A stretch of 52,745 nt of DNA, taken from assembly GCA_022826665.1 (NCBI GenBank), contig JAJDUK010000085.1, forward strand, positions 1 through 52,745. The letters are read 5' to 3'. Positions 35,397-43,747 of the stretch are shown here, one piece after another; the stretch's first letter is position 1, and every line of letters starts with the position of its first letter. The DNA comes from Alphaproteobacteria bacterium. Lineage in GTDB: Bacteria > Pseudomonadota > Alphaproteobacteria > UBA828. Position numbers and translations under genes: made by a program. Below the pieces are notes generated by a model, which saw nothing but the letters and a program-made list of their open reading frames with translations, did not search any database and was not told the origin of the DNA.

Positions 35397-36599
35397 ATGA
35401 CACAAGAGCCAAGCGCTGAGACACTAGAGATGCGTTCGACTCCCTACAAGATTCTCGTCGTAGACGACGAACCTGACTTGGAACGTCTCGTTCTGCAACA
35501 GATGCGCCGGGAGATTCGCCGCCAGCAGTATGAGTTCGTCTTCGCTCACAATGGTATCGAAGCTCTTGAGCGGCTCAGCCAGGATCAGAACATCGATTTG
35601 GTGGTCTCGGACATCAACATGCCCAAGATGGACGGTCTTGCGCTCCTTGAAAATATTGCTGAAGTCAATGCGGACGTGCGTTCCGTGATCGTGTCAGCTT
35701 ACGGCGATATGAAGAACATTCGTACTGCGATGAACCGGGGCGCTTTCGACTTCGTGACCAAGCCTATCGACTTTGCAGACTTGAAGGTCACGATCGAACG
35801 AACATTGCGCAACCTGATTTCGTGGAGAGAGGCAACAGAATCGCGCGAAAAACTTCTAGCAATACAGAACGAACTCGATGTAGCCAGCAAAATGCAACAG
35901 TCGATTCTTCCGACCGTCTTTCCCGCAGATTCTCGGTATCAGGTGTTCGGTAGTATGTCGCCCGCTCGGGAAGTAGGCGGGGATTTTTTTGACATTATGA
36001 AATTGGAAGAGGGACGTATCGGTATTGCGGTCGCGGATGTCTCCGGCAAGGGCGTTCCCGCTGCCCTTTTCATGATGTCTTGCCGTACTCTTCTCAAAGG
36101 CGCAGCCATCGGCACCGCTCGCCCTGGCGCGGTGCTGAAGGAGGTCAACCAAGTTCTTCAAGACGATAACGAAGCGATGATGTTCGTCACGCTCTTCTAC
36201 GCAATTTTCGATCCGGAAAGCGGGGAAATGGTGTATGCAAACGGGGGCCACAATCCGCCAATCATTGTTCAAGCCGATGGAAGCTCCAGCGAGATTCCCG
36301 TAACGAGTGGGATCGCGCTCGGGGTGATGGCCGACGTTGACTTTGCGGAAGACACGCTACAGGTCGCGCCAGGCGAAGCAGTCGTATTCTACACCGATGG
36401 CGTTACGGAAGCCGAGAATGCCAAGGCAGAGTTGTTCGATATGGAGCGGCTGCGGCTGGTCTTCAACGGAGTGCCCCCGAAAGACGCGAAAGAAGCCAAC
36501 AAGGCGGTTTTCGAGGCCGTGAGCGCATTTGCAGGCGACACGCCGCAATCCGACGACATCACTTGCATAACGCTCTATCGCGACGAGCCATGCGGATAA
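35397..36599 (+). CDS. Response regulator with receiver and SpoIIE/RsbU-type PP2C phosphatase domain
   Basis: A 400-aa signal-transduction protein. The receiver domain (residues 17-135) has the acidic pair D23-D24 in VVDDEPD, phospho-acceptor D72 in VVSDINMPKMDG, S100 and K122 in TKPID. A coiled linker (to about 165) leads to the PP2C domain, with metal-binding Asp residues in VGGDFFDI, VADVSGKGVPAALF and the final QSDDITCITL. The fold dephosphorylates STAS-type antagonists, releasing an anti-sigma or other switch protein; an RsbW-like ATPase is encoded at 32294. The likely upstream kinase is the histidine kinase at 37933. The start codon of the next gene may overlap its end. Confidence 0.95.
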   Translation: MTQEPSAETLEMRSTPYKILVVDDEPDLERLVLQQMRREIRRQQYEFVFAHNGIEALERLSQDQNIDLVVSDINMPKMDGLALLENIAEVNADVRSVIVSAYGDMKNIRTAMNRGAFDFVTKPIDFADLKVTIERTLRNLISWREATESREKLLAIQNELDVASKMQQSILPTVFPADSRYQVFGSMSPAREVGGDFFDIMKLEEGRIGIAVADVSGKGVPAALFMMSCRTLLKGAAIGTARPGAVLKEVNQVLQDDNEAMMFVTLFYAIFDPESGEMVYANGGHNPPIIVQADGSSSEIPVTSGIALGVMADVDFAEDTLQVAPGEAVVFYTDGVTEAENAKAELFDMERLRLVFNGVPPKDAKEANKAVFEAVSAFAGDTPQSDDITCITLYRDEPCG

Positions 36600-36673
36600 G
36601 TGTTAGGCTCTTTTCCCGCTTCGACGCGGGTGAGCGACAAGCGGCGGAGCTTCGACACATTCCCGTCTCGTTT

Positions 36674-37936
36674 ATGCGAGGTGGCCCCGTCGCGCCCGCA
36701 GAGCGAGCGCTAGAGCGTCCAACCTGCAACGATACAACAGGGAAGCGGAAGAAGCGGGCAAGTGGTTTGTGCCTGGCCCTCCTCATGGCCGTCTGGTTCA
36801 CACTTCCGGGTGCCGCGGCGGTGCAGGCGGAAGAGCCCGGGGTGACCGACCAGCATATCCTCTTCGGACAATCGGCGGCTTTCAGCGGTCCCGCGCAGGA
36901 CCTGGGTAAGAACCTGCGGCTCGGTATCCAGGCGGCGTTCGAGGAAGCGAACCGGCGCGGCGGCGTGCACGGGCGCACGCTGGCGCTTCGGTCTCTCGAC
37001 GACGCGTACGAGCCGGAGGCCGCGATCGTCAATACGCGCCGGCTGGTCGTGGAGGATGGTGTCTTCGCCCTGATCGGCGCCGTCGGCACACCGACCTCTC
37101 GCTCCGCTGCCCCTATCGCTGCCGATATGGGCGTTCCCTATCTCGCGCCATTCACCGGTGCCGAGTTTCTGCGCGATGCCAAGTGGCGGAACGTGATCAA
37201 TCTGCGCGCGTCCTACTACCAGGAGACCGAGGCAATGGTCTCCCGCCTTATCGGAGATTTGGGAATCGACGGGGTCGGGGTGATCTATCAGGACGATTCC
37301 TTCGGGCAGGCCGGCTATCGCGGGGTGCGCCGGGCGCTCGAGCGGCGCGAGCTGGAGCCGGTGGTGATCGGGGTCTATCCGCGCAACACGACCGCGGTGA
37401 AAACGGCACTGCTCGACGTGCAGCGTTTGGATCCCGAAGCCGTCATCCTGATCGGGGCCTATGAGCCGGTCGCCGCGCTGATCGCCTGGGCGCGGCACAT
37501 CGGCTTCGATCCGGTCTTTCTGACCATTTCTTTCGTGGGCAGCAACGCTCTGGCAAGAGAGCTTGGCACCGCAGGGACCGGCGTCTTCGTGACCCAGGTG
37601 GTGCCCTTTCCTGACGGCGACGAGCCTGCGGTCACTGTTGCGTATCGCCAGGCGCTGGCGGCCAATTCACCAGAAGCCTCACCGGGTTTCGTCTCCTTCG
37701 AGGGTTACCTGGCGGGCCGCCTCGCGATCGAGGGTCTCGAGCGCTGTGGACGTGAGATCGACCGGTCCTGCCTATTGGACAGTTTACGCCGCGCCGAAGT
37801 CATCGACCTCGATGGCTTCGGGCTTCGCTATGGCGAAGGTGACAATCAGGGGTCGGACGCCGTCTTCGTTACCGTGATCGGTGGGGACGGCCGCTACCAT
37901 CCCATCGACACACTTCGGCTCGCCGTGCAGCCATGA
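36674..37936 (+). CDS. Type I periplasmic binding protein (LivJ-like), kinase-associated
   Basis: Leu/Ile/Val-type binding protein of about 420 aa. The mature domain starts GVTDQHILFGQSAAFSGPAQ and continues with LGIQAAFEEANRRGGVHGRT and FALIGAVGTPTSR. Its stop overlaps the histidine kinase start as ATGA (37933-37936), so both are made together; no permease is present. I infer that it presents a ligand to the kinase, as TorT does for TorS. The start is uncertain: ATGs at 36563 and 36590 overlap the phosphatase gene. 36674 is chosen because the signal hydrophobic core (LCLALLMAVWFTLPGAAA) lies about 30 residues later. Confidence 0.88.
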   Translation: MRGGPVAPAERALERPTCNDTTGKRKKRASGLCLALLMAVWFTLPGAAAVQAEEPGVTDQHILFGQSAAFSGPAQDLGKNLRLGIQAAFEEANRRGGVHGRTLALRSLDDAYEPEAAIVNTRRLVVEDGVFALIGAVGTPTSRSAAPIAADMGVPYLAPFTGAEFLRDAKWRNVINLRASYYQETEAMVSRLIGDLGIDGVGVIYQDDSFGQAGYRGVRRALERRELEPVVIGVYPRNTTAVKTALLDVQRLDPEAVILIGAYEPVAALIAWARHIGFDPVFLTISFVGSNALARELGTAGTGVFVTQVVPFPDGDEPAVTVAYRQALAANSPEASPGFVSFEGYLAGRLAIEGLERCGREIDRSCLLDSLRRAEVIDLDGFGLRYGEGDNQGSDAVFVTVIGGDGRYHPIDTLRLAVQP

Positions 37937-40188
37937 CCACGTTGGCAAGACGGCTGCTTGACAGTCGCTTTCGACTCTCGACCCAGCTCTATCTGGGTAT
38001 CGGGGGCGCCGTCGCGCTCACCGTCGTCGCCAGTCTGGTCGGTCTGGTCTCCTTCGATCATGTGGGCGACGTCCAGCGCCGCGTCAACGAGGGCAGCGTG
38101 CCAGAGATGGTGACGGCCTTCGGCGTGGCGCAGCAAAGCGGTGCTCTCGTCGCCGCCGGGCCGAGGCTGACCGCCGCAGCGACGCCGGAAGAACTCGCCC
38201 ACACCGTCGCGGATATCTCACATGACCGGCAAGCCTTCGAAGCCCAGGTGGCTGCGCTGCCGGATCAGGGAGCGGAGGAGCCGCGCTTCGAGCGCATTCG
38301 CGCCCAAGGCAATGCCGTGCTCGCGAATGTCGGCGCCATCGAAGAGTCGGTGGCTGAAGGCTTCCTGCTCGCCGAGCGCAGCGAGGCGTTGCGCGCCGAA
38401 ATCGCAGCCCTGCAAAGGGAGCTTGCCGCAGCATTAATTCCGGCCATCGACGACCAGCTCTTCTACACGATGACGGGCTATCGGGAACTCGGCGAGGCGC
38501 CGGCGCCCCGCGCGGTGCACATGTCGGAGGAGGAGTTCAACCGCTACCGCCACATGGCGGGATTGCAGGCAAATGCCACGATTGCGATCCAGCTTCTGGC
38601 GAGCGCGTTCGACCTCTCAGACGTCGCCCTGCTGGAACCGCTGCGGGAGCGCTTCGAGGCCTCCGCCGGCAAGATCGAGCGCGGCTTGTCAGCCCTGGGC
38701 GCCACGCCCCTCCATGCCAGGATTGCACCCGCCTTGTCCCGTCTCGTCGACCTGGGTCTGGGCCAGGATCAAGGCTTCGATCTGCGGGCTCACGAACTTT
38801 CTCTCGATGAGCGTCAGACGGCGTTGCTCGCGTCCAACAACAATCTTGCTGTCGAACTCGCCGCCGAGGCAGAGGGGTTGGTCAGCGCGGCGCGTGAGAG
38901 CGTCCAAAACGCGGCTCAGGCGTCCTCGTCGGCGATCAGTACCGGCGGCAATCTCCTGCTTGCGATCAGCGTGACCAGCATCGTCGGGGCGGTGCTGATC
39001 TCATGGCTGTTTGTCGGCCGCGTGCTGATGCGGCGTCTCGGGCGGCTTTCGGATCGGATGCGCCGGATGGCCGAGGGCGATATCGAAGCGGAAGTGGTGG
39101 TCGACGGACGAGGCGAGGTCGCGGACATGGCCGCGGCGTTGGAGGTCTTTCGCCGTCACGCGCTCGAAGTCCAACGGCTTAACTTGGTCGAGAAGCTGGC
39201 AGAGGAGCTCAAGGGCAAGAACGAGCAGCTCGAGGACGCACTCGCGAACCTTCAGCGAGCACAAGACCAGATCGTCATGCAGGAGAAGCTTGCGGCGCTC
39301 GGCGAGCTCACTGCCGGCGTGGCGCACGAAATCCGGAACCCGCTGAACTTCGTCAAGAACTTTTCAGACGTAACAGAGCAGCTGCTGGAAGAACTCCTGG
39401 AAGAGCTGCAAACGGTTCTCCCTGAGCCGGTCGACGGGAAGGAGGACGAGAGCAGTGCGCTGATCCGAGAGATCAGCGCCGACATCACCGAAAACCTCAG
39501 ACTGATTCGGGAGCACGGCGAGCGCGCAAATCAGATCGTACAGCACATGCTCAGCATGGGGCGTGATTCGGGCGGCCGGCAACCGACGGACATCAATGCC
39601 TTGCTCGACGAGCATGTGCGGCTTGCCTACCACAGCGCCCGGGCAAGCGATGACAGCTTTCAACTCGACATCGTCCAGGACTTCGATCCGGCGGTGGGGT
39701 CGCTCGACGTCGTCACTCAGGACGTGGGCCGCGTCTTCCTCAATCTGGTCGGCAATGCCTGCCAGGCGACTGCCGAGAGGCGGCGCGCCGAGGAAGCCGC
39801 GGACGCAGCGGATCCCGGTCCGGATGGCTCAGAGGGGGACGCTTACGAGCCGACGCTCACCTTGGTCAGCCGGCGATCCGAAGAAGGGGTCGAAATCCGG
39901 ATCAGAGACAACGGGAGCGGGATCCCACCCGACATCATCGACGACATCTTCAACCCCTTCTTCACGACCAAGCCGCCGGACCAGGGCACCGGCCTGGGCC
40001 TCGCGCTCTCAAGCGATATCGTCCGCCAGCACGGCGGCGAAATCAGAGTGGAGTCCGAAGTCGGCGTGTTCACCGAAATGATCGTCACGCTGGCCGCGCA
40101 ACCGCCTCAGCAGACCGAGGACGACGCGACCGAGGACGAGGCGGAGTTAGAGGACGAGCACCCCAAGGAGTCGCCCTTGCCATCGTGA
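37933..40188 (+). CDS. Sensor histidine kinase with large helical periplasmic domain (TorS-like)
   Basis: A 751-aa membrane kinase. TM1 is at about residues 20-42 and TM2 near 338-360, enclosing a periplasmic domain of about 295 residues. This domain is rich in Ala and Glu and reads as all-helical, as in TorS and related kinases that bind a type I binding protein. A HAMP segment (DRMRRMAEGDIEAEV) and a coiled coil follow. H465 lies in VAHEIRNPLNF, the N box is VFLNLVGNACQAT, and the G boxes are IRDNGSGIPP and TGLGLALSS. There is no attached receiver, so the partner is probably the receiver-PP2C protein at 35397. The tail is acidic. Confidence 0.94.
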   Translation: MTTLARRLLDSRFRLSTQLYLGIGGAVALTVVASLVGLVSFDHVGDVQRRVNEGSVPEMVTAFGVAQQSGALVAAGPRLTAAATPEELAHTVADISHDRQAFEAQVAALPDQGAEEPRFERIRAQGNAVLANVGAIEESVAEGFLLAERSEALRAEIAALQRELAAALIPAIDDQLFYTMTGYRELGEAPAPRAVHMSEEEFNRYRHMAGLQANATIAIQLLASAFDLSDVALLEPLRERFEASAGKIERGLSALGATPLHARIAPALSRLVDLGLGQDQGFDLRAHELSLDERQTALLASNNNLAVELAAEAEGLVSAARESVQNAAQASSSAISTGGNLLLAISVTSIVGAVLISWLFVGRVLMRRLGRLSDRMRRMAEGDIEAEVVVDGRGEVADMAAALEVFRRHALEVQRLNLVEKLAEELKGKNEQLEDALANLQRAQDQIVMQEKLAALGELTAGVAHEIRNPLNFVKNFSDVTEQLLEELLEELQTVLPEPVDGKEDESSALIREISADITENLRLIREHGERANQIVQHMLSMGRDSGGRQPTDINALLDEHVRLAYHSARASDDSFQLDIVQDFDPAVGSLDVVTQDVGRVFLNLVGNACQATAERRRAEEAADAADPGPDGSEGDAYEPTLTLVSRRSEEGVEIRIRDNGSGIPPDIIDDIFNPFFTTKPPDQGTGLGLALSSDIVRQHGGEIRVESEVGVFTEMIVTLAAQPPQQTEDDATEDEAELEDEHPKESPLPS

Positions 40189-40215
40189 AGCGAGGCGGGA
40201 AGCCACTCTTCGGGC

Positions 40216-41517
40216 ATGCCGCATAGGCGAGGAGAGATGGGCATACCTCGAATGAGGTCGTCGACGAGGAGAAGCGTCCTTCGGTACGGCCTTGCCGGTT
40301 GCCTGTTGGGTTTTGGCTGGCGTCCATCCGGCGCGGCGGCATCATCGGGCGTGACCGACAGCGAGATCGTGCTGGGCACGTCCGCCGCGTTCTCCGGTCC
40401 TTCCCGCGGTCTCGGCATTGAGCTCTTCCGCGGGGCCAGTGCCTATTTCGAGCACGTCAACCGCAACGGTGGCGTCAGGGGCCGAAGAATCGTTCTCAGG
40501 ACCTATGACGACGGCTATCAGCCCGACCCGTCGGTTCAGAACACGATGACCCTGATGCTGGAAGACGAGGTCTTCGCCCTGTTCGGCTATGTCGGGACGC
40601 CGACGGTCACGCGCGTCCTTCCCATGCTCAAGAAGTTTCAGGAGAGACAGGTCTATCTCTTCTTCCCGTTCACCGGCGCCCAGCCGCAGCGGGAGCCGCC
40701 ATACGGCCCCTTCGCCTTCAATTTGCGCGCCTCCTACCGGCAAGAGACGGCCGGCTTGGTTCAGAACTTCGTCGGGATCGGCCGCAAGCGCATCGCAGTC
40801 TTCTATCAGGCTGACGCTTACGGCCGCAGTGGTTGGGCGGGCGTGCGCCGTGCCTTGAGACCGTTCGGCGAGCGGATCGTCGGCGAGGCAACCTACGGGC
40901 GGGGCTCCAAATTCACGGGCATCATGCGCGATCAGGTGGAGATCCTGAAGGCATCGCGCCCGGATGCGGTCATTTGCATCGGCGCTTACGCCGCCTGCGC
41001 CGCGTTTCTCCGCGACGCGGTAGACCTTGGGTTACGCGTGCCCATCGCCAACGTGTCCTTCGTCGGCAGCGAGAACCTTCTCAATCTCATCACGCAAAGG
41101 CGTGACGATGGCGAGCGCTACACTGAGCTGCTGGTCAACTCGCAGGTCGTTCCCAGTTATCACGATGTGGGGATTCCTGCTGTCCAGCAGTACCAGGAAT
41201 TGATGGCGCGATACGATCCTCAGCCGCCGCAGGAATTGCTGAGAGAGGATTACACGCCCTTCTCGCACAGCTTCGTCAGTCTGGAGGGCTTCCTCAACGC
41301 CAAGTTGATGGTCGAGATCCTGGATCGCCTTGGCGACAAGCCGGATAGAAGTGCGCTGGAGGGGGCCGTCTTCAGCATAAGGGATTTCGATTTGGGAATC
41401 GGCGAGCTGGTGTCGTTCGGGCCGGAGCGCCGCCAGGGTTTGCAGAAGGTCTACTACACCGTTGTGGACGAGGGCCGCTTCGTTCCCCTGGACAGTTGGG
41501 AAAACAGGTTCGGCTGA
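40216..41517 (+). CDS. Second LivJ-like periplasmic binding protein
   Basis: Paralog of the binding protein at 36674 (433 aa). It has the same start of the mature domain (GVTDSEIVLGTSAAFSGPSR) and the shared VNRNGGVRGRRIVLRTYDDG and FALFGYVGTPTVTR. The N-terminus carries RSSTRRSVLRYGLAGCLLGF, a signal that resembles a Tat leader with paired arginines (RRS). The start may be 40216, 40237 or 40252; a GGAGAG tract lies at 40231. It sits between the histidine kinase and a membrane sensor, again with no permease, so two ligand-binding inputs flank the kinase. Confidence 0.88.
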   Translation: MPHRRGEMGIPRMRSSTRRSVLRYGLAGCLLGFGWRPSGAAASSGVTDSEIVLGTSAAFSGPSRGLGIELFRGASAYFEHVNRNGGVRGRRIVLRTYDDGYQPDPSVQNTMTLMLEDEVFALFGYVGTPTVTRVLPMLKKFQERQVYLFFPFTGAQPQREPPYGPFAFNLRASYRQETAGLVQNFVGIGRKRIAVFYQADAYGRSGWAGVRRALRPFGERIVGEATYGRGSKFTGIMRDQVEILKASRPDAVICIGAYAACAAFLRDAVDLGLRVPIANVSFVGSENLLNLITQRRDDGERYTELLVNSQVVPSYHDVGIPAVQQYQELMARYDPQPPQELLREDYTPFSHSFVSLEGFLNAKLMVEILDRLGDKPDRSALEGAVFSIRDFDLGIGELVSFGPERRQGLQKVYYTVVDEGRFVPLDSWENRFG

Positions 41518-41518
41518 C

Positions 41519-42265
41519 ATGAAAATCCAGAAACTCTTCCGAAAGACTCTGTTCGGCGTATTTTTCCTGTTCGGCGTAATCGGCGTATCGACATCGGTTC
41601 TCTGCATTTACACGGTCGATACGCACCTGTCCGAAGAATATGAATCGAACAGCAAGGATATCGCCAAGACAATCGCCGATGCCAGTGTCGACATCCTGTT
41701 GAACAGGAATCTGACGGCTCTGCAGTCCCTCATCGACCAGTTCGTCGAGATTCAGGGAATCAGCTACATCTACATCACGAGCGAGACAGGGGAGTTTCTG
41801 GCGCACACCTTCGTTCCGGGCATTCCGGAGGAGATCAGGACCGGTGACACGACCAGCATGGTGACGGTGGAACGAAGCCTGCCGGGCATGGGCGATTTCG
41901 TCGAAGTCGCGAGTCCGATCCTGGCGGGCGTTGCCGGCGCGGTCCACATCGGCAGCGACACCGGGCTGATCGCGTTGAAGGTGCAAAGAGCGATCGGCCA
42001 GCAGATCTATCTCATCTCCATCATCTTCGTAGTCGGCATTCTCGCCGCGATCTGGCTCGTCGGCCAGGCAGCCAGACCGGTCGACGGCGTTCTCGCCTTT
42101 GCGGTGAAGCTCGCACAGGAGCGGGAGGCCGACGGCAGAGGAAACGAGAAGCTGCTCGCGCGCAATGACGAGGCAGGAGAGCTTGCGCGCCTCTTCCTCC
42201 ACTTCTCGCAGGTGATGGATAGAGACAAGGCGGACGGGCTCTCGCAGCCGGGCGGGAAGGAATAG
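41519..42265 (+). CDS. Membrane sensor with CACHE-like periplasmic domain and no output domain
   Basis: A 248-aa inner-membrane protein. TM1 is at residues 10-32 (LFGVFFLFGVIGVSTSVLCI) and TM2 at 163-183. Between them a 130-residue periplasmic domain has a PAS/CACHE-like strand pattern (ISYIYITSETGEFLAHTFVP). After TM2 a HAMP-like or helical stretch (ARPVDGVLAFAVKLAQERE) runs to the end without kinase, cyclase or methyl-accepting domain. It overlaps neither neighbour but starts 1 base after the second binding protein, so it is in the same unit. It may form part of the kinase complex or be a truncated receptor. The family is not certain. Confidence 0.72.
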   Translation: MKIQKLFRKTLFGVFFLFGVIGVSTSVLCIYTVDTHLSEEYESNSKDIAKTIADASVDILLNRNLTALQSLIDQFVEIQGISYIYITSETGEFLAHTFVPGIPEEIRTGDTTSMVTVERSLPGMGDFVEVASPILAGVAGAVHIGSDTGLIALKVQRAIGQQIYLISIIFVVGILAAIWLVGQAARPVDGVLAFAVKLAQEREADGRGNEKLLARNDEAGELARLFLHFSQVMDRDKADGLSQPGGKE

Positions 42266-42272
42266 CCTTCCG

Positions 42273-43592
42273 GTGGCTCATTCTCGCGCGGCGGCAATTC
42301 TCTATTGCACCGTCCTGCAGGTTTGCTTCGGGACCGTCTATGCGTGGAGTTTCTTTCAAACGCTTCTCGTGAGGCAGCTCGGCTGGTCGTTCACCGACAC
42401 GGCGCTCGCCTTCAGTATCACGATCTTTTCTCTCGGCATGTCTGCTGCGGGTGCAGGCATGATTCTGCCCAAGGTGGGGCCGCGACGACTGGCGCTTGCC
42501 GGCAGCGTGATGTTCTCAGGCGGGTACATGATTGCCGGCCTCGCCCTGCAGCTCGACAGTCTCGCGCTCTTCTATCTCGGTTACGGCGTGATCGGCGGCG
42601 CCGGGATCGGGCTCGGCTACGTCACGCCCGTCGCCACGGTGGCGAAGTGGTTCCCGGACAAGAAGGGACTGGCGACGGGCATCGTCGTCATGGGCTTTGG
42701 GATCGGCGCGGTGGTTCTCAGTAAAGGACTGGCGCCCTTGCTGGTGGTTGAGACGGAAGGAGATCTTCCGCTTCTGTTCATCTGGCTCGGCGTGGTGTTC
42801 GCCGCGGTGTTGATCCCGTGCAGTCTGGCGCTGCGGGATCCGCCCGCGGAGCTCGCGAGTCGTCTAGATGATGCCACCGCTTCCAGCAGCGTACAGGACG
42901 AGCCGGACTCGACCGCGCGCTGCCTGTATTCGGGCGAATTCGCCGTCATGTGGCTCGTGTTCTTCTTCAACATCGCCGCCGGCATCGCCGTCATCAGCTT
43001 TCAGTCACCGTTGCTTCAGGACGTGTGGGGACTTGCCGACCCGTCGGTGGAGCCGGAAACCCTCGCGGAATATGGCGCGACGCTGATTGCCGCCAGTTCG
43101 CTCTGCAACGGATTCGGCCGGCTCTTCTGGGGATTGCTGTCCGATCGCATCGGCCGCATCCGCGTGTTCAGAATCCTGCTGGCCAGCCAGATGATCGTCT
43201 TCGGCATTCTGATGACCGAGCGCGATCCGTGGATATTCTCGGCTCTCGTCTGCTACATCATGCTTTGCTTTGGCGGGGGCTTCGCGACGATGCCCTCTTT
43301 CGTTCTCGACGTCTTCGGCGCGAAAAAGATGTCCGCGGTCTATGGCGTCATGTTGACGGCCTGGGCGGCGGCCGGCGTCTGCGGCCCCCTCTATATCGGC
43401 TATCTCAAGGACCAGTACCCCGACCGCGCCATCATCTACTGCTTCCTGATCGGCGTTCTGATCCTCGGGCTCGGCTACGTGTTCTCCTACCTGTTGAACG
43501 ACAAACGCATCCGACTTCAACGTCCGAGCGTGGAAAGCACGCTGCGCGAGCACGGAATTGCGATACCGCGTCGCAGGCTGCGACCGTGGTGA
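42273..43592 (+). CDS. MFS transporter of the OFA (oxalate/formate antiporter) family
   Basis: Twelve-helix carrier, 439 aa. The N-terminal signature VCFGTVYAWSFFQTLLVRQL matches the OFA family as in OxlT. Later come GYGVIGGAGIGLGYVTPVAT with WFPDKKGLATGIVVMGFGIG, and the second-half motif GLLSDRIGRIRVF. The start is GTG at 42273, 7 bases after the sensor gene. OFA carriers exchange carboxylates such as oxalate and formate, which hints that the binding proteins upstream may detect an organic acid; that link is an inference. The following 155 bases up to the convergent aminopeptidase show nothing distinct. Confidence 0.9.
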   Translation: MAHSRAAAILYCTVLQVCFGTVYAWSFFQTLLVRQLGWSFTDTALAFSITIFSLGMSAAGAGMILPKVGPRRLALAGSVMFSGGYMIAGLALQLDSLALFYLGYGVIGGAGIGLGYVTPVATVAKWFPDKKGLATGIVVMGFGIGAVVLSKGLAPLLVVETEGDLPLLFIWLGVVFAAVLIPCSLALRDPPAELASRLDDATASSSVQDEPDSTARCLYSGEFAVMWLVFFFNIAAGIAVISFQSPLLQDVWGLADPSVEPETLAEYGATLIAASSLCNGFGRLFWGLLSDRIGRIRVFRILLASQMIVFGILMTERDPWIFSALVCYIMLCFGGGFATMPSFVLDVFGAKKMSAVYGVMLTAWAAAGVCGPLYIGYLKDQYPDRAIIYCFLIGVLILGLGYVFSYLLNDKRIRLQRPSVESTLREHGIAIPRRRLRPW

Positions 43593-43747
43593 GAAATGCG
43601 GGTTAAGGCGCGAGGAATGGCGCACAAACGACGGAACGGCGCCGCCGGTGGGGCTGACACGGGTCTCGAGTCTTGGCGCCGCTCGAAGATCACAGACAGG
43701 ACGCCGCCACCTGGATCGTCGCGAGGGTGCGGGCGGTGGAGGCAGGC

